Assembly (NCBI GenBank): GCA_026390595.1
Contig: JAPLFQ010000005.1
Coordinates: 186,001-250,000 of the forward strand
Direction: 5' to 3'
Origin: Ignavibacteriales bacterium
GTDB lineage: Bacteria > Bacteroidota > Ignavibacteria > UBA10030
DNA: 64,000 nucleotides
Shown here: piece after piece, positions 40,812 through 48,777 of the stretch
Layout: every line of letters begins with the position of its first letter
Position numbering within the stretch: the stretch's first letter is position 1
Translations under genes and position numbers: made by a program
The notes under the pieces: model-generated
Database searches by the model: none
What the model was told of the DNA's origin: nothing
The model's input: only the letters and a program-made list of their open reading frames with translations

Positions 40812-41348
40812 ATGATGATACGACCTCGGTGTGTATGTGGTTCATTTCTGCTGTTGTGTGTTGCTGTCTCGGCAAGCGGGCAATTGCTCAACGGCGACGC
40901 ACACTTTCCAATCATCAACGAGTTGCGATGGGAATCGACGATGAGCGAAGTGCAGAGTCTCTGCGAGCGACATGGCGTGGCCATGACAGCCACAGACAGC
41001 GCGATAGTCATCACGCTTCCGGTTCTCGGATTTGCGTCGCGCACGGAACTGCAATTCGATGAGAAACAAAAGACCTTGAAACTTGTCCAGGCAAAATTCG
41101 GCGAACCGACAAAAATCCTCGCAGATTCACTCACCAGCTATCTTACTCGAGCGCTAGGCCGCGGCCCCGTGCGGACAGCAAAGGAAAAGAGCCTGCTCAT
41201 CATTACAGTCCGGATGGAAATGGCTCTTTGGAGAACGGCTGCGGGGATGGTGAATCTTGTAACAGCAACGCGGGGAGAGTCTCTCTTTAACGCCAGCCTG
41301 GTCCTCTTTCCCCCGACAGTGCAACAGAGCACCGGAGTAACGAAATAG
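40812..41348 (+). CDS. Secreted protein of unknown function
   Basis: I do not recognise this 178-aa protein. It has a signal peptide (SFLLLCVAVSASG, about residues 11-23) and GAAGGAG before the ATG, so it is a real exported protein. The mature part is mixed alpha/beta with ELRWESTMSEVQSLCERHG near the start, a pattern like a small periplasmic domain built around a helix and strands (VITLPVL, TELQFDE, KTLKLVQAKFGEPTKI). Two cysteines lie in the signal region and one in the mature chain. It follows the peptide gene across an attenuator-like hairpin and precedes a Yip1-like gene by 31 bases. Confidence 0.65.
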   Translation: MMIRPRCVCGSFLLLCVAVSASGQLLNGDAHFPIINELRWESTMSEVQSLCERHGVAMTATDSAIVITLPVLGFASRTELQFDEKQKTLKLVQAKFGEPTKILADSLTSYLTRALGRGPVRTAKEKSLLIITVRMEMALWRTAAGMVNLVTATRGESLFNASLVLFPPTVQQSTGVTK

Positions 41349-41379
41349 TTGTAGCCCACAGGAACAGCGGAGGAAAAGC

Positions 41380-42045
41380 ATGAGCACCCTTTCGAACATT
41401 CTTGTTGCACCATCAGACGCCTTCGAGGAAATCAGAACACGCCCCCGGTGGTTCCTTGCATCGTTGACGTGCCTGGTGACATTTTTCGTACTCGTATGGC
41501 TGGCCGGATGTTGGAAGAACGTGACAGACGGTTTCACGTTGTCATATCTTCTTGGGCCCGCCTTGATTTCTCCCATGATTGTTGGTATCGTCTCTCTAGG
41601 AAGTACGACGTTCCTTTACCTCATGAACATGGTGGTCTGGGGAGAAAGGGGAGAGGCGCCAGGGTTTAGGATGATATTCTCGCTCAACATTCACTGCGCG
41701 GCGATCATTCTCCTTGGCGAAATTTTCAACTTCCTGATGGTTCGTGCAAACGTTCTTGGTGATTCGGAATTCGCATTGCCGAATCGTTTTCCCGCCGGAC
41801 TGGACCTTTTCTTCTTCATCTTTGGCAATCCAGGCCCGTATGCGACGATACTTCTTCACAGCACGAGCGTGTTCGTCCTCTGGTATTTGTTCGTGCTCGC
41901 GAAGGGGATGGCGGTTCTCACTGCATCAAGCAGGTTGAGATCCGGTCTGATCGCCGCCAGCCTCTGGTTCGTCGCAGTCGCAACAGCGATGAGCCTGGCA
42001 TATGCAGCCGGAGGCGGAACGGTCATAAGGATTAGAATGGAGTGA
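41380..42045 (+). CDS. Yip1-domain-like membrane protein
   Basis: The 221-aa integral membrane protein starts with the characteristic bacterial Yip1/DUF1282 pattern (LSNILVAPSDAFEEIRTRPRW), followed by about five spans (residues 25-43, 56-82, 98-116, 147-174, 188-210). Such proteins are of unknown function in bacteria; some are linked to membrane organisation. GGAGG occurs before the ATG. It is followed 24 bases later by a lipoprotein with an amidase-like fold, and belongs to the same rightward cluster as the C39/thioredoxin genes. Confidence 0.7.
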   Translation: MSTLSNILVAPSDAFEEIRTRPRWFLASLTCLVTFFVLVWLAGCWKNVTDGFTLSYLLGPALISPMIVGIVSLGSTTFLYLMNMVVWGERGEAPGFRMIFSLNIHCAAIILLGEIFNFLMVRANVLGDSEFALPNRFPAGLDLFFFIFGNPGPYATILLHSTSVFVLWYLFVLAKGMAVLTASSRLRSGLIAASLWFVAVATAMSLAYAAGGGTVIRIRME

Positions 42046-42069
42046 TTGCCAACATCCGAGGAGAAGCTC

Positions 42070-42855
42070 ATGACGATCGAAACACGCACCCAGAGAACAT
42101 GCCGGCGCTTCGGAATGCCGGCCGCCACACTAGCGCTTGCGTTGATTACTGCGGGTTGTAGCACGGGCGGACAACCTGCCGCACGCCATACTTCAAAGAA
42201 AGCCGTGGTTGTGTTTCAGCCATCTCATCAGAGCGATACAGGTGTCAATTTCAACGAGGCGGCCGTTTGCAACAGCATTGCGGAAGCAGCCCTGGCGGCG
42301 TCAACAGGAGCCGTGGAGGTTCATAAGGTGTGGAGTTACAATTCCGAGGGATTGCACCATGCCAGAGAAGGGAGCAACACAAAAGTCGACCACACGGCTA
42401 TGATAGATTCGTTGGGGCGAATCTCGGGTTATGCATACGAGCTCCGGGAGACAAACAAATTGCGCCCCGATGTGTTTGTTGCTCTCCACAACAACGGCGC
42501 GACCAACCGGAATGCTTGCTGGGGGTACGTGCACGAAGGAGATGCGGGTGAAACGCAGAACAGGGAATTGGCCGGCGAGCTCGTGGCGGCCGTTTGCGAA
42601 GCTTCGGGCCTCGAGAACGGAGGAGTGCTTGGAGACAGTTCGCCAAACCGGAACGACTACAGATGCAAAAACTCCGGTAAGCTCTCATTTTACAGTCTTG
42701 ATGAAAACATCAACTCGTCGCCGATCAGAGTACTTCTCGAGATCGGCGACAATAAAGTAAGTTTCGAATTATTGATGGATCCGGCGGTGCAGAAAAAAAT
42801 CGGCGTGGCGATTCAGAAAATTATCGAACAACGATTCGGCAAAGCCAAACCCTGA
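42070..42855 (+). CDS. Divergent N-acetylmuramoyl-L-alanine amidase-like lipoprotein
   Basis: The 261-aa protein is a predicted lipoprotein (lipobox LITAGC, Cys30). The mature part follows the Amidase_3 pattern in diverged form: VVVFQPSHQSDTG (His53, cf. DPGHGG), Glu63, VFVALHNNG (His140, cf. SIHANA) and VLLEIGDN with a late Glu (cf. VELGFISN). So the zinc ligands and catalytic Glu appear retained, though the flanking residues are unusual and peptidoglycan may not be the substrate. The ATG used has GAGGAG six bases upstream; a TTG eight codons earlier is less likely. It would sit in the outer or inner membrane facing the periplasm. Confidence 0.65.
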   Translation: MTIETRTQRTCRRFGMPAATLALALITAGCSTGGQPAARHTSKKAVVVFQPSHQSDTGVNFNEAAVCNSIAEAALAASTGAVEVHKVWSYNSEGLHHAREGSNTKVDHTAMIDSLGRISGYAYELRETNKLRPDVFVALHNNGATNRNACWGYVHEGDAGETQNRELAGELVAAVCEASGLENGGVLGDSSPNRNDYRCKNSGKLSFYSLDENINSSPIRVLLEIGDNKVSFELLMDPAVQKKIGVAIQKIIEQRFGKAKP

Positions 42856-42900
42856 GCATCAGTTCTCACGCCAGATCACAAGAGAACAACACCAAGCATT

Positions 42901-43683
42901 ATGCGCATTGCTATTGTGCAAACGGACCCGGATTTCGGCACAACCGAACCCAACGTTCGGTCTGCAATCGAACTGATGGAAGGTTCGGCGGCAGACCTGT
43001 TTGTGTTGCCCGAGCTGTTCAACACGGGATACAATTTCCTGGAGCGACGGGAGGTGGAAGCCGTCGCCGAACAGGCGGACGGTCCGACGTTTCGAACCCT
43101 CCTGGACTTCGCACAGCGTCATTCATGCTTCATAGCATACGGATTTGCAGAGAGAGCGGGTGGTATCTACAACTCCGCTTCGCTCATCGGTCCAGACGGG
43201 CTGATCGGTCTGTATCGAAAAGTCCACCTCTTCGATAGAGAAACGCTTTTCTTCGAGCCGGGAGATCTTGGTTTTCCGGTATTCGATCTTCCGTTCGGGA
43301 GGGTGGGGATGATGATTTGCTTCGACTGGATCTATCCGGAATCGGCAAGAACTTTGGCACTCAACGGAGCGGAGTTGATTCTCCATCCCTCAAACCTGGT
43401 CCTGCCATATTGCCCGGACGCCATGATCACGCGCTGTCTGGAGAATCATGTGTTTGCGGCGACGGCCGACAGGGTGGGAAGAGAAAACCGGGGCTCGACG
43501 GATCTTCGTTTTATTGGGACGAGCGAAATTGTCTCGCCACGGGGAAAACTACTGGTGCGACTGGGAACAGATGAGGCGGGCGTTGCAGTCGTAAAAATCG
43601 ATCTTGGGGAATCGAGAGAAAAGAAAATCAACAATCATAACGACCTGCTTGCAGATCGAAAGCCCGAACAATACAAGTTGTGA
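42901..43683 (+). CDS. Carbon-nitrogen hydrolase (nitrilase superfamily)
   Basis: The 260-aa cytoplasmic protein has the nitrilase-superfamily triad Glu38 (LPELFNTGY), Lys107 (YRKVHLFD) and Cys140 (MICFDWIYPE). Members hydrolyse amides such as omega-amides, N-carbamoyl amines or deaminated glutathione. FEPGDLGFPVFDLPFGRVG is typical of the aliphatic amidase branch. A specific substrate cannot be assigned. It follows the amidase-like lipoprotein by 45 bases and ends at a shared bidirectional terminator. Confidence 0.88.
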   Translation: MRIAIVQTDPDFGTTEPNVRSAIELMEGSAADLFVLPELFNTGYNFLERREVEAVAEQADGPTFRTLLDFAQRHSCFIAYGFAERAGGIYNSASLIGPDGLIGLYRKVHLFDRETLFFEPGDLGFPVFDLPFGRVGMMICFDWIYPESARTLALNGAELILHPSNLVLPYCPDAMITRCLENHVFAATADRVGRENRGSTDLRFIGTSEIVSPRGKLLVRLGTDEAGVAVVKIDLGESREKKINNHNDLLADRKPEQYKL

Positions 43684-43690
43684 AAAAGGA

Positions 43691-43718
43691 AAGCCCGGCA
43701 GAGAACAGACCGGGCTTC
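43691..43718. terminator. Bidirectional terminator between nitrilase-family gene and dodecin
   Basis: AAGCCCGG (43691-43698) pairs with CCGGGCTT (43711 region, ending 43718) across a loop of about 11 bases. On the minus strand it is followed by TCCTTTTTC, so it serves the leftward dodecin gene well and may also end the rightward cluster. Confidence 0.75.
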
Positions 43719-43739
43719 GATACTCGCCATTCGAAGAGA

Positions 43740-43949
43740 TCACTCGTCCAGCGTGAACCCCGCCTTCAGCGTAACCTGCCACTGAACCACCTTTCCTTCG
43801 TCGACCTGGCCCCGCGTCTCAAGGATTTGCAGCCATCGGATGTTTCGCACAGTCCTGGAAGCGCGCGCAACAGCGCTCTGGACAGCGTCTTCGATCGATG
43901 TGCTTGACGTCCCCGTCAGTTCAATGTGTTTGTAAACCCTGTTTGGCAT
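43740..43949 (-). CDS. Dodecin family flavin-binding protein
   Basis: Dodecins are small proteins that form dodecameric shells storing flavins. The 69-aa product matches along its length: NRVYKHIELTGTSSTSIEDAV, ARASRTVRNIRWLQILETRG with the flavin-stacking Trp, and GKVVQWQVTLKAGFTLDE. AAAGGAG lies seven bases before the ATG. It is a single-gene unit with its own terminator. Confidence 0.95.
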   Translation of the reverse strand: MPNRVYKHIELTGTSSTSIEDAVQSAVARASRTVRNIRWLQILETRGQVDEGKVVQWQVTLKAGFTLDE

Positions 43950-44046
43950 AGGACAGCTCCTTTCAAATAGCTTCTTCTATAACAATGCGCCAGTCATCCG
44001 GATTTAATTTAGTGATTTCCACCTCGGGCACAACCCTTCTCGTAAC

Positions 44047-44277
44047 TTAATCTACATCTTTCGTGATCCTCACATGAGTTGGCAGCATTTTCCCGGCGCA
44101 CACATCGCAGCGCAAGGGAAGCGGCTGGAAGGAATCCGGTGTAACGAAGTCTTGCGACCACCGAAACAGATCTTGCCGCGTCACAACCCGAAAATCGGTG
44201 CGTTCAATAGACCGGCCGCAACGCTGGTGGCGGGCGGAGCAAAGACCCGAGAAGGAAGCATCCTGAATCTTGTTCAT
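44047..44277 (-). CDS. Small protein with two cysteine pairs, unknown
   Basis: I do not recognise this 76-aa product. AGGAAGA sits about eight bases before its ATG, supporting translation. It has a CxxxxxxC pair (CSARHQRC) and a CxxC pair (RCDVCAGKML) about 40 residues apart, which could bind a zinc ion, with a basic central part. The opposite strand also has a frame here of similar length, so coding is not certain. No neighbour suggests a role. Confidence 0.45.
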   Translation of the reverse strand: MNKIQDASFSGLCSARHQRCGRSIERTDFRVVTRQDLFRWSQDFVTPDSFQPLPLRCDVCAGKMLPTHVRITKDVD

Positions 44278-44448
44278 GAGGGTTCTTCCTGAGAGCCGCG
44301 AGAGGAGCGCCGTTCTTTCCGCGGCGACGGCTCCAAAACAGCAAGAGCTTAAGATTTTTTGGCGGTAAAATCAACAATATCCGCCGCGAGAGTTTGCCTC
44401 GGGGCGGCGGCTTGACAATCTCTGCGATTTTCCGTTATCTTCATGTCA

Positions 44449-44571
44449 GAAAGGGCACAAGAACATCGAAAATTGCTAGAGCGTGAGGTGGTGCGATACC
44501 AGCTTCAAGGCAAATCACTCTAGCAATGCATGCCTGCCGAATTCATTGCATGAGGGTGAATTCGGTTTTTT
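44449..44571 (+). ncRNA. Structured leader or small RNA with terminator
   Basis: A transcript from the promoter just upstream would fold a stem ATTGCTAGAG (44472-44481) with CTCTAGCAAT (44518-44527) enclosing a 36-base multi-paired loop. It would then end in a perfect Rho-independent terminator. GCAATG (44523-44528) can instead pair with CATTGC (44544-44549), breaking both stems, as in a switchable attenuator. I do not recognise a known riboswitch class. A free small RNA of about 120 bases is the alternative. Confidence 0.55.
44537..44571 (+). terminator. Terminator in the PorV/PorQ-like leader
   Basis: CCGAATTCA (44537-44545) pairs exactly with TGAATTCGG (44557-44565), followed by six T. 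It lies 38 bases before the start codon of the next gene, which makes premature termination a likely control point. Confidence 0.85.
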
Positions 44572-44609
44572 GTTTCATGTCCTTTCGCTGCAAGAAGACG
44601 GGAAACACC

Positions 44610-45635
44610 ATGCGAAGATACGGGAATATTATTGCTATAATACTGGCGCTTCACGCCATCGTGGGCGCGCAAACAATCGCCAAATACGCCGGCGAGTTCA
44701 TGGCAATTGGTGTTGGGGGCCGGGCGCTCGGGCTTGGCGGCGCGCACGTTGCCATGGTCAACGACGCGACGGCTGGCTATTGGAATCCGGCGGCGCTTGC
44801 TCGGATCAACTACCCCGAAGGCATCGTCATGCACGATGAGCGCTTTGGAAGCCTTGTGAACTATGACTTTGCCGGGGTGGCAATCCCGTATGGTCCGGAT
44901 GCGAGCCTGGGATTAAGCGTCCTGAGGCTTGGCGTTGACGGAATCCCGGACACCAGAGATGCTTGGATCGACGGCAACGGCAACGGCGTTTTCGACAAGG
45001 CCGATCGTCTGGATTATGACAAGATCAGCTATTTCAACGCGGCAGATTGGGCGCTGTATTTCACGTATGCAAAACGATCGTCGAGAGAATTCAAGTACGG
45101 AGCGAACGTCAAAATTATCCGTCGCGACCTGGCAGATCAGTCTGCGACGGGTATCGGGTTTGATGTTGGGGCTCTCTATGCGCCAACCGACGACTTGTCG
45201 CTCGGCATAAACATCCAGGATGTCACGACAACACTCGTGGCATGGAGCACCGGGCGCAACGAACTTGTATCACCGACCATGAAAATCGGCGCGGCATATG
45301 GAATTGACGCTCTTAACGGCCGGTTCACACCGGTTGTCGATATTGATGTTCACTTTGAAAACCGCCGCTTCGCGTCCATCGCAAATCTCGGTCCGGTGAG
45401 TTTTGATCCGCATGCCGGATTGGAATTTGACTACAAGAAGACCCTGGCGTTGCGCGTTGGATACAACGACATCAAACAGCTCACTCTCGGAGCCGGACTT
45501 CATTTGCGTATGCTCGACGTCGACTATTCGTTTGCGAAGTTCGCCGCTGACGAGACCCTGGGGAACACTCATCGTATTTCGTTGCGGTTTATGTTGCAGG
45601 ATGAAAGGTTTGTGAGAGCAGCGGCGCGGCAATAA
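44610..45635 (+). CDS. PorV/PorQ family outer-membrane beta-barrel protein
   Basis: The 341-aa protein has a signal peptide (NIIAIILALHAIVGA) and the PorV/UPF0164 opening AGEFMAIGVGGRALGLGGAHVAMVNDATAGYWNPAALA, shared with FadL-like barrels. Strand-rich repeats continue to a C-terminal RISLRFML. PorV acts with the type IX secretion system of Bacteroidota as a shuttle or attachment component, but many paralogues have no proven link to it. No other secretion genes are near. The ATG used follows the upstream terminator; a longer frame from 44526 runs through that hairpin and is unlikely to be the real start. Confidence 0.85.
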   Translation: MRRYGNIIAIILALHAIVGAQTIAKYAGEFMAIGVGGRALGLGGAHVAMVNDATAGYWNPAALARINYPEGIVMHDERFGSLVNYDFAGVAIPYGPDASLGLSVLRLGVDGIPDTRDAWIDGNGNGVFDKADRLDYDKISYFNAADWALYFTYAKRSSREFKYGANVKIIRRDLADQSATGIGFDVGALYAPTDDLSLGINIQDVTTTLVAWSTGRNELVSPTMKIGAAYGIDALNGRFTPVVDIDVHFENRRFASIANLGPVSFDPHAGLEFDYKKTLALRVGYNDIKQLTLGAGLHLRMLDVDYSFAKFAADETLGNTHRISLRFMLQDERFVRAAARQ

Positions 45636-45658
45636 GACCGAAGAACGTTTCGGATCGC

Positions 45659-46486
45659 CTAGCGCTTCCATCCGAAGCGACAATCCATTCCAACCCCATC
45701 AGCCGGCTTACGGAATCGCAGCGAGATTTCGTTTCCCGCCCTCTTTGTCCATACGTGCGACCAATTTGAACCGCTGCCGGCTTCGCAGACTCTTTTTCCT
45801 TTATGTGTTACCATCAACCCCAGACAGAGCAAGTCACCCTTGCTGCGCAGGAGGCTGTGTTTGACCGAGGTAAGCCCTTTGCCAAAACTCCAGCGAAGGA
45901 CCGGTTGACGAAGGTCTCTTGACTCCCCCTCGAAAAGGCCCGAAACAAGCACGCCATCGAGTCTTTCGATGACCCCCGGGGTGACAACCCGGTCTCTGTA
46001 CAACAGAGATGAAACCGTCCCCCCGCGCAACTCACCACCGTCAGGAATCACGATATCCGGCTGGAACCGAAGGTGATCGAGAACCCAGAGGTCCTCGTCA
46101 TATAGCAACTGTCCGTAGAATTCGTGCACGAGCAGGTGAACGTGTTCTGGCGGACAGAATTGCTGAAGCGGGAGTTCAACCAGTTCGATCCGCCGGGAGA
46201 CGCTCGCGGGGAGACGCTGAAAACGCTCCCGGGCGAGTCTTACCAGAAGAGGATTGTGCTCGACAGCGTACACCTTGCGCGCTCCCAGGCGAGCCAGCTC
46301 AACAGCAAAAAGGCCCAGTCCGCAGCCCCCCTCAACACAGACGGCGCCGCGAACGAGCTTTGCGTGAGAGCGAAGCAGTGACCGGTAGGAACGCGTCCGG
46401 AGCGAGTCATCGTAGATCGAGATGAACGCCAGAAGATCGTCAACCTCACGAAACCGCCGGGGCGAAAGCTGGTTGAGAATGTCCAT
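45659..46486 (-). CDS. PRMT-like SAM-dependent methyltransferase
   Basis: The 275-aa protein has a class I SAM-binding motif VEGGCGLGLFAVELARLGA followed by an acidic strand end YAVEHN. After about 60 residues comes VHEFYGQLLYDE, which mirrors the double-Glu loop (SEW...LLxE) of protein arginine methyltransferases. The later PDGGELRGG matches the IVIPDGGxL/P turn of the same family. The Met and His-dipole THW motif of true PRMTs is not obvious. So it is a PRMT-like enzyme whose substrate may be protein or a small molecule. It starts just past the cyclase terminator. Confidence 0.7.
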   Translation of the reverse strand: MDILNQLSPRRFREVDDLLAFISIYDDSLRTRSYRSLLRSHAKLVRGAVCVEGGCGLGLFAVELARLGARKVYAVEHNPLLVRLARERFQRLPASVSRRIELVELPLQQFCPPEHVHLLVHEFYGQLLYDEDLWVLDHLRFQPDIVIPDGGELRGGTVSSLLYRDRVVTPGVIERLDGVLVSGLFEGESRDLRQPVLRWSFGKGLTSVKHSLLRSKGDLLCLGLMVTHKGKRVCEAGSGSNWSHVWTKRAGNEISLRFRKPADGVGMDCRFGWKR

Positions 46487-46495
46487 AGAAAAAAC

Positions 46496-46525
46496 AGAGC
46501 CGGAAAGGTGTCACTTTCCGGCTCT
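46496..46525 (-). terminator. Rho-independent terminator of the cyclase operon
   Basis: AGAGCCGGAAAG (46496-46507) pairs exactly with CTTTCCGGCTCT (46514-46525). On the minus strand GTTTTTTC follows. It ends the leftward transcript of the CHASE2-cyclase gene, ten bases before the methyltransferase start codon. Confidence 0.92.
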
Positions 46526-46553
46526 TCTCCTGTTGAGTTCGGACTTCTGCAGT

Positions 46554-48755
46554 CTATTTTGTTGTCATCACGAAGACGCCGGTCCAATCTGCAGGGGGCG
46601 GATTGAGTTGATAGAGATTCGCCCGCTGTTCGTAGATTTCCGACACCCGGCAGGTTGGATCAAGTTGCTTTGCCTGTTGGAAGTACGCGATGGCTTCCTG
46701 CCAGCTCCGTTCACGGTAGAGCCGAAGCCCTTCGTGATAAATTTCCAGCGACTGCTTTTGGTCGTCGGTCATGTGCATGTCGGCCGTGCCGAGCAGTTCC
46801 CACACCTTCACCGGCGCCGTCTTTCCTTTTACCTGAATGAGATCGAGTTCGCGAACCATCACCTGCCCCTTTACATGCTGGTAGGTGAAATCGCTGATCA
46901 TGATACTGGAGCCATATTGCTTGTTTGCTCCTTCCAGGCGGGACGCGAGGTTGACGCTGTCACCGATAACAGTGTAGTCGAACCGGTCCCTTCCTCCCAT
47001 ATTGCCGACAATCATTGTTCCCGAGTTGATACCGATCCGGACCTCGAGAGCCGGTCTTCCTTCTTTCTTCCATTTCGGTCGCAACGCGGCGAGACGTTTT
47101 TGCATATCAAGCGACGCGAGGCACGTACGAAGGGCGTGGTCTTTTTGAGGGATCGGCGCCCCCCAGAAGGCCATGATTGCATCCCCCTCGTATTTATCCA
47201 GCGTTCCCTGATGGTTCAGAACGATGGTGGTCATTTCGTCGAGATACTCATTGAGTAATTCCACCAAACCTTCCGGCCGAGTGTAGAACTGCTCAGAGAT
47301 TGTTGTGAAGCCGGCAATATCAGAGAAGAAAACCGTCAACTCACGACGATCGCCGCCGAGTTTTGCCTTTTCCGGGTTTGCGACGAGTTCATTGACGACC
47401 GCTGCGCTGATGTACTTGCTGAAGACGTTCTTGATCAGGGCTTTCTGCTGTCGTTCGGAGAGATATTGATAGACGGCAGCGCCGAGATAGGCGAGGACAA
47501 CAGCCAGGCCGGGATACACAATATTGACGAGCGTGCTGTCGTTCATGAAAGAACGAACGGCGATCTCGAACACAGCGAACACCAGCAGCGCCACGATAGC
47601 GAGGGACGCAACCTCCAGCAGGGCGACAAAACGGACCTTTATCTGTCTGACCCTCAGAATCACGAGAAACGAAATAAGGGAGAGAAACACGATCAGGCCC
47701 AGCTCGAGGTTTGGATCAGCGCGGCGTATGTAATTCTGGTCCAGAACATTCTGTATCGCTGTTGCGTGAATCTCCACTCCGTACATCAGAGAAGTTCCAT
47801 CGGGATTCAGTATGGGAATAGCGTGGTAATCGCGCTCTTCCGGCATCGTGGAACCGATGATGACAATCTTCCCCTTTAGAGCTTTGGGCACCTCGGGGTC
47901 GATATCGAACTGGTTGATGTCTGCTTCGACTTCCAGCTCTTCTTTCGTTTTGAACGTGGAGTCATCTATGACTTCCTGAAACTTCAAATACCGGAAGGTG
48001 CCGCTCGGGCCGTAATAATTAAGCATGAATGAGCGCCCGTCGATCGTGGGTATGACCCGGTCGCCGAGCACAAGGTTTCGACCACGAACATCCACCACAG
48101 CCGTGTCAGCGAGGTTCAGCGCGAGGTTGAGCGCCGCGAAGCCGAGCGTGGGCGTCAGAAAATTTCCAACGGCCATCATCGGATAATAGCGCCGAGCTAC
48201 ATCATCCCGGTCTTTCCCGGCGATATTGGTGAGGCCGACTCGCCGGCCCGGTTTGTAAAAGTAGTTGCCGTATGCCCGCTCCAGAGTGCTCAGCGTGTAC
48301 TTCCCGCCGCCTGTAGACTCCTCACTTTTTGCAGCAAGCACAACATTGTTGTATTTGGTCATGACGTTCTCGAACGCCGCATCGGTAACGCTATCGCGCT
48401 TCGAGTCAAAAGTCACGTCAAGCACAACCCCAAGAACGCCGGCCTTTTCAAGGTTTTCAATCACATGCGCATAATATGAACGGGGGAACGGGAACGTCTC
48501 GGGAAGCGCTGTGAGGTCTTTATCGTTGATGCCGATGATTATGACATTGGCAAGGTTCCGATCCCACTGCTCACCGCCGCTCTTCTGCCGATCATATCTC
48601 TGTTGATAGCGATAGTCGGTGGTGAGGTGATCGACATTTTGAATAAACCCGGGATCCGCGACGCGGATGAGGGCGACAAGAATGCCAATCCCCAGTCCGA
48701 TTCCGGCTTTAAGCAGAACAGGGAGGATGTTTTTTTTGAATGAGTAGGATGCCAT
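46554..48755 (-). CDS. CHASE2-domain adenylate/guanylate cyclase
   Basis: The 733-aa membrane protein has an N-terminal span, a periplasmic CHASE2 sensor domain (about 40-335, with NVIIIGINDKDL and GVVLDVTFD), three close membrane spans (about 345-430), and a class III cyclase domain (about 465-640) with metal-binding FFSDIAGFTTIS (Asp near 483) and KYEGDAIMAFW. VIGDSVNLASRLE is the transition-state segment. A TPR-like pair follows at the C-terminus. It likely makes cAMP (or cGMP) in response to an envelope signal. The ATG used has AAGG before it; a GTG two codons upstream is possible. It is the last gene of the FecR/beta-barrel operon. Confidence 0.9.
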   Translation of the reverse strand: MASYSFKKNILPVLLKAGIGLGIGILVALIRVADPGFIQNVDHLTTDYRYQQRYDRQKSGGEQWDRNLANVIIIGINDKDLTALPETFPFPRSYYAHVIENLEKAGVLGVVLDVTFDSKRDSVTDAAFENVMTKYNNVVLAAKSEESTGGGKYTLSTLERAYGNYFYKPGRRVGLTNIAGKDRDDVARRYYPMMAVGNFLTPTLGFAALNLALNLADTAVVDVRGRNLVLGDRVIPTIDGRSFMLNYYGPSGTFRYLKFQEVIDDSTFKTKEELEVEADINQFDIDPEVPKALKGKIVIIGSTMPEERDYHAIPILNPDGTSLMYGVEIHATAIQNVLDQNYIRRADPNLELGLIVFLSLISFLVILRVRQIKVRFVALLEVASLAIVALLVFAVFEIAVRSFMNDSTLVNIVYPGLAVVLAYLGAAVYQYLSERQQKALIKNVFSKYISAAVVNELVANPEKAKLGGDRRELTVFFSDIAGFTTISEQFYTRPEGLVELLNEYLDEMTTIVLNHQGTLDKYEGDAIMAFWGAPIPQKDHALRTCLASLDMQKRLAALRPKWKKEGRPALEVRIGINSGTMIVGNMGGRDRFDYTVIGDSVNLASRLEGANKQYGSSIMISDFTYQHVKGQVMVRELDLIQVKGKTAPVKVWELLGTADMHMTDDQKQSLEIYHEGLRLYRERSWQEAIAYFQQAKQLDPTCRVSEIYEQRANLYQLNPPPADWTGVFVMTTK

Positions 48756-48777
48756 GGACACCTTTCAGAAATCGAAC

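Larger units (their letters stand above)
44278..44609 (+). promoter_or_regulatory. Regulatory region upstream of the PorV/PorQ-like gene
   Basis: The 332-base stretch has no convincing gene. It holds a sigma-70-like promoter, TTGACA (44412-44417) and TATCTT (44436-44441) with an 18-base spacer, and then the structured leader described separately. The left 130 bases include the start region of the leftward small gene. Confidence 0.55.

Noticed and set aside
41531-41544. Third parS-like site
   Set aside because: GTTTCACGTT matches only the first half of the 14-mer, and it lies inside a coding region far from the other two sites.
44526-44609. 28-residue N-terminal extension of the PorV/PorQ-like protein
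   Set aside because: The extension would be encoded by the terminator hairpin and would place a signal peptide internally.
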